From: Lichenicola sp965198575
GTDB taxonomy: Bacteria; Pseudomonadota; Alphaproteobacteria; Acetobacterales; Acetobacteraceae
Direction of reading: 5' to 3'
Assembly: GCF_965198575.1 (NCBI RefSeq)
Contig: NZ_OZ240671.1
Location: 372,001 to 436,000, forward strand
Length of the DNA: 64,000 nt
A model generated the notes under the pieces. The model was not told the origin of the DNA. It did not search any database and saw nothing but the letters and a program-made list of their open reading frames with translations. A program made the translations under genes and the position numbers. Positions 26,007 to 33,813 of the stretch are shown here, piece after piece. Each line of letters opens with the position of its first letter. Position 1 is the first letter of the stretch.

Positions 26007-27007
26007 GTGGCGCCCTGCCGCCCGAGATCCCGCAGCTCGAACTGCGTGACGTCACGGTGCGGTTCGGGGCAGGCCAGGACGCGCCATACGCGGTCGACGG
26101 CGTCAGTCTCAGCCTCGGGCGTGGCGAGATCCTTGGCGTGGTGGGCGAGAGCGGGTCCGGCAAGAGCCAGCTGCTGCGCGCGGTCATGCGCCTGCCGCCG
26201 CGCGAGGCCCGGCTCGGCGGCACGATGCTGTGGCGCGGTCGCGATCTCGCCACCCTGGGCGAGCGGGAGATGCGCGCGGTGCGTGGCGGCGAGATCGCGC
26301 TGATCACCCAGGATGCGGCGACGGCGTTGAACCGCGTGCTGACGGTCGGCGCCCAGATCGACGAGAGCCTCGCCGCGCATACCGTGCTGGATCGCCGCCA
26401 GCGTCGCGCCCGTGCCACCGAACTGCTCGAGCTGGTCGGCATCCGGGACGCCGCGCGGCGGCTCGACGACCACCCGCACCAGTTCTCCGGCGGCATGCTG
26501 CAGCGGGTGATGATCGCGATCGCGCTGGCCAGCGAGCCCGGGCTGCTGCTGGCCGACGAGCCCACCACCGCGCTCGACGTCACCGTGCAGGAGGAAATCC
26601 TGCGCCTGCTGTTGTCGCTGCGTGACCGCCTCGGCATGAGCATCGTGCTGGTCACGCACGATCTCGGGGTGGTGGCGCGGCTGTGCGAGCGCGTGGTGGT
26701 GATGTATTCGGGCCGCGTCGTCGAGAGCTGCAGCGTCACTGCTTTGTTTGCGGCCCCGCGGCATCCGTACACCCGCGCGTTGCTCGCCTCGATGCCGGGA
26801 GAAGCCCCGCCGCGCACCCGCCTGGCGGCGATCGAGGGCACCACCCCGTCGATCGGCGACCGGCCGGCCGGGTGCGCCTTCCATCCGCGCTGCGTGGCAG
26901 CCCGGCCGTTCTGCGCCATCACCGTACCGCCGCTCGAGGAACAGGTGCCCGACCACCAGGCGGCCTGCCTGCGCCAGCGGGACCTTGCCGACCGGGTGGC
27001 GGCATGA
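26003..27007 (+). CDS. Peptide ABC transporter ATPase 1 (DppD-like)
   Basis: A 334-residue ATPase. Walker A is GESGSGKSQ, the signature is FSGGMLQR and Walker B is LLLADEPTTALD. The C-terminal oligopeptide/dipeptide transporter extension includes HPYTRALLASMPG and a Cys-rich GCAFHPRC ... C tail, as in DppD, where a [4Fe-4S] site has been found in some members. The GTG at 26003 overlaps the permease stop by 4 bp; the upstream open frame reads through the permease gene in another phase. Confidence 0.92.
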   Translation: MSGALPPEIPQLELRDVTVRFGAGQDAPYAVDGVSLSLGRGEILGVVGESGSGKSQLLRAVMRLPPREARLGGTMLWRGRDLATLGEREMRAVRGGEIALITQDAATALNRVLTVGAQIDESLAAHTVLDRRQRRARATELLELVGIRDAARRLDDHPHQFSGGMLQRVMIAIALASEPGLLLADEPTTALDVTVQEEILRLLLSLRDRLGMSIVLVTHDLGVVARLCERVVVMYSGRVVESCSVTALFAAPRHPYTRALLASMPGEAPPRTRLAAIEGTTPSIGDRPAGCAFHPRCVAARPFCAITVPPLEEQVPDHQAACLRQRDLADRVAA

Positions 27008-28074
27008 ACGTGGCCTCTCCGATGCCGGCGGCGCCGGTCCCCGACGCCCCGATCCTTGAGGCCCCGATCCTTGAGGCTCAACGGGTCAGTAAGCGGTTCG
27101 GGCGAGCGGCTTCGCTGCTTGAGCGGGCGCGGCGCGTGCACCCGCCGGTGATCTGCGCGCTCGACGAGGTCAGCCTGGCGATCCGGCCCGGCGAGACCTT
27201 CAGCATCGTCGGCGAGTCCGGCTCGGGAAAATCGACGCTGGCACGCTGCCTCACGGCACTGCACGCGTGCGACGGTGGCCGCGTGCTCTACCGTGGCCGC
27301 GACCTGGCGCAGATGCCGCCGGCCGAGCGCCGCCGTTTCCACCGGCGTGTGCAGATGGTGTTCCAGAACCCGCTGGCCGCCCTCAATCCACGCATGACGG
27401 TGTCCGAGATGCTGCGCGAAGCGCTGCGGGTGCACGACATCTGCCCCGCGGACCAGGTGCAGGCGCAGATGCGGGCGCTGCTCGAGCGGGTGCGGCTGCC
27501 CGTCTCCGTGCTGGACCGGCGGCCGCACCAGTTCTCCGGCGGCCAGCTGCAGCGCATCGCCATGGCGCGCGCGCTGTCGGTGCGCCCGGAAATCATCGTT
27601 GCCGACGAGGTCGTGTCGGCGCTCGACGTCTCGGTGCAGGCGCAGATCGTCAACCTGCTGATCACGCTGCAGGACGAGCTCGGGCTCGCGATCGTCTTCA
27701 TCGCCCACGACCTCCGGCTGGTGCGCCACATCTCGCACCGGGTGGCGGTGATGTATCGAGGCACGCTGGTCGAGTTCGGCGACAGCGAGGCGCTGTTCAC
27801 GCAACCGCTGCATCCCTACACGCGCCTGCTGGTCGGCTCCGCGCCGACGCTGCAGCCGGGCCACGTCCACGCGCACGCCCACACACCGACGGGCGGCACC
27901 ATCGCCGAAGTGGCCGCCACCGGCTGCGTGTTCCGCGCCCGCTGTCCCGACGCGATGCCGCGCTGTGCCGCCGAGGCGCCCGGTTTGCGCCCGATCGAGG
28001 CCGGCCGCGCGGTGGCCTGCCACCTGTTCCCCGACACCGCCCATCCCGCGGCGGCAGACACGGTGACGCCGTGA
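27004..28074 (+). CDS. Peptide ABC transporter ATPase 2 (DppF-like)
   Basis: A 356-residue ATPase. Walker A is GESGSGKST, the signature is FSGGQLQRIAMARAL and Walker B is IIVADEVVSALD, with Val in place of the usual Pro in DEP. The C-terminal extension has HPYTRLLVGSAPT and GCVFRARCPDAMPRC. The N-terminus carries an exact tandem 15-bp repeat (27046-27060 and 27061-27075) that duplicates the pentapeptide APILE. It overlaps ATPase 1 by 4 bp and completes the transporter. Confidence 0.92.
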   Translation: MNVASPMPAAPVPDAPILEAPILEAQRVSKRFGRAASLLERARRVHPPVICALDEVSLAIRPGETFSIVGESGSGKSTLARCLTALHACDGGRVLYRGRDLAQMPPAERRRFHRRVQMVFQNPLAALNPRMTVSEMLREALRVHDICPADQVQAQMRALLERVRLPVSVLDRRPHQFSGGQLQRIAMARALSVRPEIIVADEVVSALDVSVQAQIVNLLITLQDELGLAIVFIAHDLRLVRHISHRVAVMYRGTLVEFGDSEALFTQPLHPYTRLLVGSAPTLQPGHVHAHAHTPTGGTIAEVAATGCVFRARCPDAMPRCAAEAPGLRPIEAGRAVACHLFPDTAHPAAADTVTP

Positions 28075-28150
28075 CCCGCGATGGCACGGCCCAGACGAAC
28101 CCCAACCGAGCATGTCGGCCGATGCCGATGCCGAAGCGACCGGAGGTCCC

Positions 28151-28852
28151 ATGCGGATCAGCGAGATGAACTGGATGCAGGTCGAGAGCAGCCTGCAAGA
28201 CGACGACCGGTGCGTGGTCCCGCTCGGCAGTACCGAGCAGCACGCGCAGCTCAGCCTGTCGGTGGACAGCATCCTGAGCGAGCGTGTGGCCCTCGAAGCC
28301 GCAGCGCCGCTGTCGGTGCCGGTGTTCCCGGTGCTGGCCTATGGCGTGACGCCGTATTTCGCAAGCTATCCCGGCACCATCACGCTGCGCGCCGAAACCT
28401 ATCTGCGCGTCGTGCAGGACGTGCTGGACAGCCTGTACCGGACCGGCTTCCGGCGCATCCTGCTGTGCAACGGCCATGGCGGCAACGCGTCCGCCGCGAA
28501 CTACGTGCAGGAGTGGGTAGCCGAGCATCCGGGGTGCCGCGTGCGGCTGCATAACTGGTGGAACGCGCCGAAAACCCTGCAGAAGGTGCATGAGATCGAT
28601 CCGGTGGCGTCGCACGCATCCTGGATGGAGAATTTTCCCTGGACCCGTCTCGGCAACCTGCGCGGACCCGAGGACGCCAAGCCGATGACCGATCTCGACC
28701 GGCTGCGACTGCTGTCGCCGCCGGAGGTCAAGGAGATGCTGGGCGACGGCAATTTCGGCGGCCTGTACCAGCGCAGCGACGCGGACATGCTGGCGATCTG
28801 GGAGGTCGCGGTCGAGGAGACGCGCGCCCTCATCGAGAGCGGCTGGGCGTGA
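28151..28852 (+). CDS. Creatininase-family amidohydrolase
   Basis: A 233-residue protein. The family metal site is intact: Glu and His in GSTEQHAQLSLSVDSI (residues about 26-41) and the Asp there, then NGHGGN near residue 110 and a late Glu. Creatininase-type enzymes open cyclic amides or deformylate (creatinine, FAPy, mycofactocin precursor peptide cleavage by MftE). The ATG at 28151 has GGAGG 5 bp upstream. It lies 76 bp after the ATPase gene and overlaps the next gene by 4 bp. A role in opening a cyclised or N-modified peptide substrate is inference. Confidence 0.85.
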   Translation: MRISEMNWMQVESSLQDDDRCVVPLGSTEQHAQLSLSVDSILSERVALEAAAPLSVPVFPVLAYGVTPYFASYPGTITLRAETYLRVVQDVLDSLYRTGFRRILLCNGHGGNASAANYVQEWVAEHPGCRVRLHNWWNAPKTLQKVHEIDPVASHASWMENFPWTRLGNLRGPEDAKPMTDLDRLRLLSPPEVKEMLGDGNFGGLYQRSDADMLAIWEVAVEETRALIESGWA

Positions 28853-29898
28853 GCGGGACGCTGCTGATCTGGGGCGCCGGCGCGATCGGCGGCACCATCG
28901 GCGCCTCTCTCGTGCGCGCCGGGCAGGACGTACTGTTCGTCGACAGCGCGGTCGATCATGTCGCGGCGATGCAGCGGGACGGGCTCGCGATCGAGGGGCC
29001 GATCCAGCAGTTCGTGGTGCCGGTGCGGGCCGCGACGCCAGCGCAGCTCGAGGGCCGGTACGACCGCATCCTGCTCTGCGTGAAGGCGCACCACACTGCC
29101 GATGCGGCGCGCGCGCTGCTGCCGTATTTGAGTCCGGCCGGTTATGTCGCGTCGTTCCAGAACGGGCTCAACGAGCCGGTGATCGGCGCGGTGACCGGGA
29201 TGCAGCGGGTGGTCGGGGCGTTCGTCAATTTCGGCGCCGACTATCTGGAACCGGGGCGCATCCTGTTCGGCGGCCGCGGCGCCTGCGTGGTCGGCGAGGT
29301 GGATGGCAGCGCCAGCGAGCGGGTGAGCGCGCTGCGCCGAACGCTGCTGCCGTTCGAGCCTGATACGATCGGGACCGACGACATCCTCGGCTATCTCTGG
29401 GGCAAGGTCGCCTACGGAGCGCTGCTGTTCGCGACCGCCGTCACCGATGACGCGATCGCCGATATCCTGGCATCCGAGACGTATCGCGCGGTGCTGGTCG
29501 GGGTCGGGCGCGAGGCGATGGCGGTGGCGGTGGCGATCGCCCAGGGCGTGCAGCCACGCGGCTTCAACGGCTTCGATCCGGCCGCCTTCGCACCGGGCGG
29601 GAACGCGGCGGCGATCGACGCCTCGTTCGATGCGATGGTGGCGTTCAACCGCCGCTCCGCGAAATCGCATAGCGGGATCTGGCGCGACCTGGCGATCCGC
29701 CACCGCCAGACGGAGGTGGATGCGCAGCTCGGACCGGTGGTGGCAGGGGGCGCCGCGTGCGGCATCGAGACCAAGCTGACCGTCCGGCTGATCGAGCTGA
29801 TCCACGAGATCGAACGCGGCGAGCGCCGGCTGGACCGCGCCAATCTGGATGTGCTCACGCCGCGAGCGCTCAGGCCGGCCGGGCTGGAGGTACGCTGA
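28849..29898 (+). CDS. Ketopantoate reductase (ApbA/PanE)-like dehydrogenase
   Basis: A 349-residue protein, longer than typical PanE (about 300). The Rossmann motif GAGAIGG is at residues 9-15; CVKAHHTADAARALLPYL and NGLNEP match the PanE core, and the catalytic-Lys region is GYLWGKVAYG. The C-terminal domain is ApbA_C-like. In this operon it is more likely a 2-keto or imino-acid reductase than pantothenate synthesis. The GTG at 28849 overlaps the creatininase stop by 4 bp. Substrate unknown. Confidence 0.82.
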   Translation: MSGTLLIWGAGAIGGTIGASLVRAGQDVLFVDSAVDHVAAMQRDGLAIEGPIQQFVVPVRAATPAQLEGRYDRILLCVKAHHTADAARALLPYLSPAGYVASFQNGLNEPVIGAVTGMQRVVGAFVNFGADYLEPGRILFGGRGACVVGEVDGSASERVSALRRTLLPFEPDTIGTDDILGYLWGKVAYGALLFATAVTDDAIADILASETYRAVLVGVGREAMAVAVAIAQGVQPRGFNGFDPAAFAPGGNAAAIDASFDAMVAFNRRSAKSHSGIWRDLAIRHRQTEVDAQLGPVVAGGAACGIETKLTVRLIELIHEIERGERRLDRANLDVLTPRALRPAGLEVR

Positions 29899-30644
29899 TG
29901 CGGATCGATTTCGAGGGGCAGCGCGCCCTGGTGACCGGCGCCGGCCATGGGATCGGACGCGGCATCGCCCAGGCCTTGTCGCGGATCGGTGCCAGGACGC
30001 TTGCTGTCGACGTCAATGCCGACGGGTTGGGCGAGACGGCAGCCGGCGCCGAAGGTTTGCTGCAGACGGCGGTGGTCGACGTCACCGATGCAGAAAGCAT
30101 CAGCCGGGCAGTTGCCGCATTCGGACCGGCCGACATCCTCGTGCACAGCGCGGGCGGCGTCTGTGGCCAGGTCGGCAAGCCCGCGGAAACGGTGACCGCC
30201 GCCGAGTGGCAGGCCATCCTCTCGGTCAACCTCACCGGTGCGTTCCTGATGGCGCAGGCGGTGGTTCCCGGGATGAAGGCGGCCGGACGCGGTCGCATCG
30301 TCACCATTTCCAGCGGCGCCGGGCTCGGCATCAGCCTCACCGGGATCCAGGCCTATGCAGCGGCGAAGGCCGGGGAGATCGGGCTGACCCGGCAGCTGGC
30401 GCACGAGCTCGGGCCGTTCGGCATCACGGTGAACAGCGTGGCGCCCGGTTTCGTGCGGTCCAATCCGACCACGGAACGACAATGGGAGTCCTACGGGCCG
30501 GAGGGGCAGCAGCGGCTGCTCGATGCCGTTTCCATGCGCCGGCTCGGCACCGTCGACGACATCGTCCATGCGGTGCTGTTCCTGGCGAGCGACTTCGCCG
30601 GCTGGATCAATGGCCAGACCCTCAGCGTGGATGGCGGCAAGTGA
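29898..30644 (+). CDS. SDR family NAD(P)-dependent oxidoreductase (FabG-like)
   Basis: A 248-residue classical SDR. TGAGHGIGRGIA (residues about 13-24) binds cofactor; NLTGAFLMAQAV, the Ser in VTISSGAGLG, and YAAAKAGEIGLTRQLA give the catalytic Asn-Ser-Tyr-Lys set. VNSVAPGFVRS and SDFAGWINGQTLSVDGGK end the protein as in FabG relatives. The ATG at 29898 shares one base with the previous stop (TGATG). It is translationally coupled on both sides. Confidence 0.87.
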   Translation: MRIDFEGQRALVTGAGHGIGRGIAQALSRIGARTLAVDVNADGLGETAAGAEGLLQTAVVDVTDAESISRAVAAFGPADILVHSAGGVCGQVGKPAETVTAAEWQAILSVNLTGAFLMAQAVVPGMKAAGRGRIVTISSGAGLGISLTGIQAYAAAKAGEIGLTRQLAHELGPFGITVNSVAPGFVRSNPTTERQWESYGPEGQQRLLDAVSMRRLGTVDDIVHAVLFLASDFAGWINGQTLSVDGGK

Positions 30645-32059
30645 GCGCCGCCGAGGCTCAGGCGTGGGCCGAACAGCATGACGCCCGGACCCTTGAGACG
30701 CTGTTCCAATTCGTCTCGATCCCCAGCGTCAGCACCGACCCGGCCTACCTGGCGGACATGGCGCGCGGTGCCGGGTTCATCGCCGACCATCTGCGCGTCT
30801 GCGGGATCGAGAACGTCGCGCTGCGGCCGACCGCCGGACATCCCGTGGTCACCGGCGACTGGCTGCACGCGCCGGGCCGGCCAACCATCCTGATCTATGG
30901 TCATTACGACGTGCAGCCGCCCGACCCGCTCGATCGCTGGAACTCCGCGCCGTTCGCGCCAGAAATCCGTGACGGCCGGATCTATGCCCGCGGCGTGTCG
31001 GACGACAAGGGCCCGCTGATCGTTGCGATATCCGCGCTGGCCGCCTTTCTCGGGACGGCGGGTGCGTTGCCGGTCAACGTCAAGCTCCTGCTCGAGGGCG
31101 AGGAGGAAATCGGCAGCGCTCACCTGGATGATTTCGTGGCAGAGCACGCAGCCGAGCTTGCCGCCGACTTCGTGCTCTCGGCCGACGGCGCCATGTGGCG
31201 GCTCGATCTGCCGAGCGTGACGGTGGCGAGCCGTGGCCTCTGCGCCCTCGAACTCACCGTGTCGGGTGCCGCGAAGGACCTGCATTCCGGCCGGCATGGC
31301 GGCGCCGTGGCCAACCCGCTGCAAGCCCTGAGCGCACTGCTCGCCGGGCTGCACGCCGGTGACGGCAGCGTCGCTGTTCCCGGCTTCTACGACCGGGTCC
31401 GTATCCCTTCGGACGCCGTCCGTCGCGAGACCGCCGCAGTCCCGTTCGACGAGGCCGACTACCTCCAATCGATCGGCGCGCCGGCGGGTGCGGGCGAGGC
31501 CGGCTGGAGTCTGCTGGAACGCAACTGGTTGCGACCAACGCTGGAGCTCAACGGCGTCTGGGGCGGCTACAGCGGCCCGGGGACGAAAACCGTGATCCCG
31601 TCACAGGCGCACGCGAAAATCACCTGCCGGCTGGTACCCGACCAGGACCCGGCGGAGATCCTCGATGCCATCGAGCACGATCTGCAGCGCCGCGTCGGTC
31701 CCGGTGTCACGCTCACGGTTTCGCGCGAAGCGGGCGGCGCGCACCCGGCCGCGATTGCCGCCACCCATCCCGGCCTGCGCCTGGCCATGCAGGTGCTGGA
31801 GGAGCTGTACGGTCGCGCGGCAGTGCCGGTGCGCATGGGGGCGACACTCCCCGTCGCCGGGATCTTTCGTCATCGGCTCGGTCTCGACACGGTGTTCTTC
31901 TCGTTCTCGACGACCGACGAGGATTATCACGCACCGAACGAATTCTTCCGCCTCGAACGACTGCGCGATGGGATCCGCGCCTGGATCCGCTATCTGCAGC
32001 GTCTCGGCGCGTTGCCTGACGACGCAGGCAGCGCCGAAATTCCATCAATCCCCCGGTGA
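30641..32059 (+). CDS. M20 family metallopeptidase (CNDP-type dipeptidase)
   Basis: A 472-residue cytoplasmic dipeptidase without a signal sequence. Metal-site motifs: IYGHYDVQP (His and Asp), the ARGVSDDKG bridging Asp, LLEGEEEIGS (general base Glu-Glu) and DEDYHAPNEFF (late His). The lid motif KDLHSGRHGG is typical of carnosinase/CNDP enzymes. The GTG at 30641 overlaps the SDR stop by 4 bp. It would split dipeptides delivered by the ABC transporter. Confidence 0.9.
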   Translation: MSAAEAQAWAEQHDARTLETLFQFVSIPSVSTDPAYLADMARGAGFIADHLRVCGIENVALRPTAGHPVVTGDWLHAPGRPTILIYGHYDVQPPDPLDRWNSAPFAPEIRDGRIYARGVSDDKGPLIVAISALAAFLGTAGALPVNVKLLLEGEEEIGSAHLDDFVAEHAAELAADFVLSADGAMWRLDLPSVTVASRGLCALELTVSGAAKDLHSGRHGGAVANPLQALSALLAGLHAGDGSVAVPGFYDRVRIPSDAVRRETAAVPFDEADYLQSIGAPAGAGEAGWSLLERNWLRPTLELNGVWGGYSGPGTKTVIPSQAHAKITCRLVPDQDPAEILDAIEHDLQRRVGPGVTLTVSREAGGAHPAAIAATHPGLRLAMQVLEELYGRAAVPVRMGATLPVAGIFRHRLGLDTVFFSFSTTDEDYHAPNEFFRLERLRDGIRAWIRYLQRLGALPDDAGSAEIPSIPR

Positions 32060-32093
32060 TGTCGTCGATGAACCGGGACGGGGTTGAAGCGGC

Positions 32094-32858
32094 ATGACCC
32101 TGGACGCCGTGCGGGCGGAACTTGCGCCGCGAAACCTGCTCCGTGTCGCGATCAACCTCAGCAATTTCCTGCTGGTCACCGGTCGCGATGCAGGCGGCAA
32201 TCCGACCGGTGTCGCACCCGACATGGGAGGCGAGATCGCAAGGCACCTGGGCGTCGACATGGTCCTGGTGCCGTATCCCGACCCCGGCGCGCTGGCCGAT
32301 GCAGTCGTCCGCGACGAGTGGGACATCGGCCTGATCGGCGCCGAGCCGGCCCGCGCGCAACACATCGCCTTCACGCCCGCCTATGTCGAGATCGACGCTA
32401 CCTACCTGGTGCCGAACGGCTCCGCGATCCACGCCGTGGCGGCGGTGGACCGGCCCGGCATCCGCATCGCGGTGACCGCCCGCACCGCCTACGACCTCTG
32501 GCTCGAGCGCAATCTCCGGCATGCGACGCTGGTGCGCTCGGCAAGCTTCGACACCGCCTTCGATGAATTCTCGAGCCACCAGCTGGATGCGCTGGCCGGG
32601 CTGCGCTCGCGACTGCTGGTCGATGCCCGGAAGATGCCTGATTCCAGGCTGCTGGACGGACGCTTCGCCGCCATACAGCAGGCGATCGGCACCCCCCGGA
32701 GCAGGCAGGCGAGTGCCGTGTTCCTGTCGGGCTTCGTCGAGAATGCGAAAAACTCCGGCCTGATCACCCGGCTGATCGAGCGGCACGGCGTCATCGGGCT
32801 GTCGGTGGCGCCTGTGGTGGAAGTCGGGTCGGCACCGGAACCGCGTGATGGCGCCTGA
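32094..32858 (+). CDS. Solute-binding protein family 3-like protein without signal peptide
   Basis: A 254-residue protein with the SBP_bac_3 pattern: LRVAINLSNFLLVTGRDAGGNPTGVAPDMGGEIARHLG, then VRDEWDIGLIGAEPARAQHIAFTPAYVEIDATYLVP. That is the amino-acid-binding fold, but the N-terminus (MTLDAVRAELAPRN) has no hydrophobic signal, so the product should stay in the cytoplasm. It may act as a cytoplasmic ligand sensor or carrier, or be a remnant. It follows the M20 gene by 34 bp and is followed by the hairpin at 32880-32910. Start-site error could hide a signal, but none is encoded in the short upstream gap. Confidence 0.75.
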   Translation: MTLDAVRAELAPRNLLRVAINLSNFLLVTGRDAGGNPTGVAPDMGGEIARHLGVDMVLVPYPDPGALADAVVRDEWDIGLIGAEPARAQHIAFTPAYVEIDATYLVPNGSAIHAVAAVDRPGIRIAVTARTAYDLWLERNLRHATLVRSASFDTAFDEFSSHQLDALAGLRSRLLVDARKMPDSRLLDGRFAAIQQAIGTPRSRQASAVFLSGFVENAKNSGLITRLIERHGVIGLSVAPVVEVGSAPEPRDGA

Positions 32859-32879
32859 ACGCAGAACCCCCGGCTGGAT

Positions 32880-32910
32880 GTGAGGGAGCCTGGCGCGCAG
32901 GCACCCTCAC
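32880..32910 (+). terminator. Hairpin terminator at the end of the peptide-transporter operon
   Basis: GTGAGGGAGCCTG (32880-32892) pairs with CAGGCACCCTCAC (32898-32910), a 13-bp stem with one mismatch and a 5-base loop. It starts 21 bp after the SBP-3 stop. No T-tract follows, which is common in high-GC alphaproteobacteria. Confidence 0.65.
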
Positions 32911-32913
32911 GCC

Positions 32914-33525
32914 GTGGCGAAGGACGCCGTATATCCATCGTCCCGGGCGCTCGATCATGCCGGGCCATTGGCATCCACGACGACTGAGGCGGCCATCTTC
33001 ATGGCGGCATCGACCGGACAAGTCCGTGCTGCCGAAGTCCGCTCGACAGGCTTTTCCTGCACGCGGCACGAGATCACGATCCCGGAACTCGATGCCGCCT
33101 CTGATGACACGGGGCGACGCGCTGCCTCCGGAGTTTTCGTGATCCACGGGGCTCTGGCTGCAAGCAATCCGAGCGACTTCGCAGCAGCGACACCGGCGCA
33201 GATCGAGAGCGGACGTCATGCGGTGGCAACGGACCTTGTTCATGGCCGCCATGCCGCCGCGGGGCTGAATGCAGCGATCGATGCGCGGCTCGAGGAACGC
33301 GACGCCATCCCGGGCCGGCTTTCGCCTGGATCGCTCCCGCTGCCGACCCGGACATGAGCCGGACGACGGGCATGGCGGGATGCCCGCATCCGGATTCACC
33401 AACCTGACCAGCGATTGCGCGGCCGGTCTGCCGTTCGGCGCAGCGACGGGCTTGCTGCCGCGCACCGGGACAGGCAACGGCGATACGAAGTTGCCGCGAT
33501 CACCACCGCCGTCAAGGCAGCCTGA
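32914..33525 (+). pseudogene. Amidase-signature enzyme remnant
   Basis: The frame from 32914 to 33357 encodes the C-terminal half of an amidase-signature hydrolase: AVYPSSRALDHAGPLAS matches the conserved SLDHxGP region, and IPELDAAS, AQIESGRHAVATDLV and GRHAAAGLNAAIDARLEERDAI match the following helices. Past about 33300 the match shifts to another frame (MPASGFTNLTSDCAAGLPFG, the usual TNLxNLxGxPA..LP region), then to a third ending at 33525. The N-terminal half with the Ser-Ser-Lys triad is absent; the sequence starts right after the terminator hairpin. It is a truncated, multiply frameshifted pseudogene between two peptide operons. Confidence 0.65.
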
Positions 33526-33585
33526 TTTGTCCTAGCCGGCTGATACGATTATTTCGACTTTCGAAGAAACCAAAGCATAATTCGG

Positions 33586-33616
33586 TTGACCAACGACAGG
33601 CCGCGCCGTTTAGTGT
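33586..33616 (+). promoter_or_regulatory. Candidate promoter of the peptidase/TonB-receptor operon
   Basis: TTGACC at 33586-33591 and TAGTGT at 33611-33616 (19-bp spacer) mirror the elements before the transporter operon. The -10-like element abuts operator copy 2. Confidence 0.4.
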
Positions 33617-33632
33617 CCTAAGTGATTAGGAC
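33615..33632. promoter_or_regulatory. Peptide-regulon operator, copy 2
   Basis: GTCCTAAGTGATTAGGAC is an 18-bp palindrome with perfect 7-bp arms (GTCCTAA / TTAGGAC). It matches copy 1 at 22587 in both arms apart from one base, with a different 4-base centre. It is followed by an unusually long leader of about 180 nt before the M32 start codon. Confidence 0.7.
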
Positions 33633-33813
33633 GCATCAGGAGTTCGGACGGTCATGGGATGCATTTCGATACGGCCTCTCCATCCTGCCGCCGACACCGT
33701 CCATGACAGCTGCTTGCACATTTCGCGCCACCGCACGCCTGCAGGGAACGACCCGCGCAACAGCCGCGTCGGCGGCCGGCTCCCGCGGCATCGTGGCTGA
33801 GGAGAAACGACCG

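Noticed and set aside
33622..33813. Longer start for the M32 carboxypeptidase
   Set aside because: The extra 64 residues overlap the operator, do not resemble the family and lack a ribosome-binding site; ATG 33814 has a good one.
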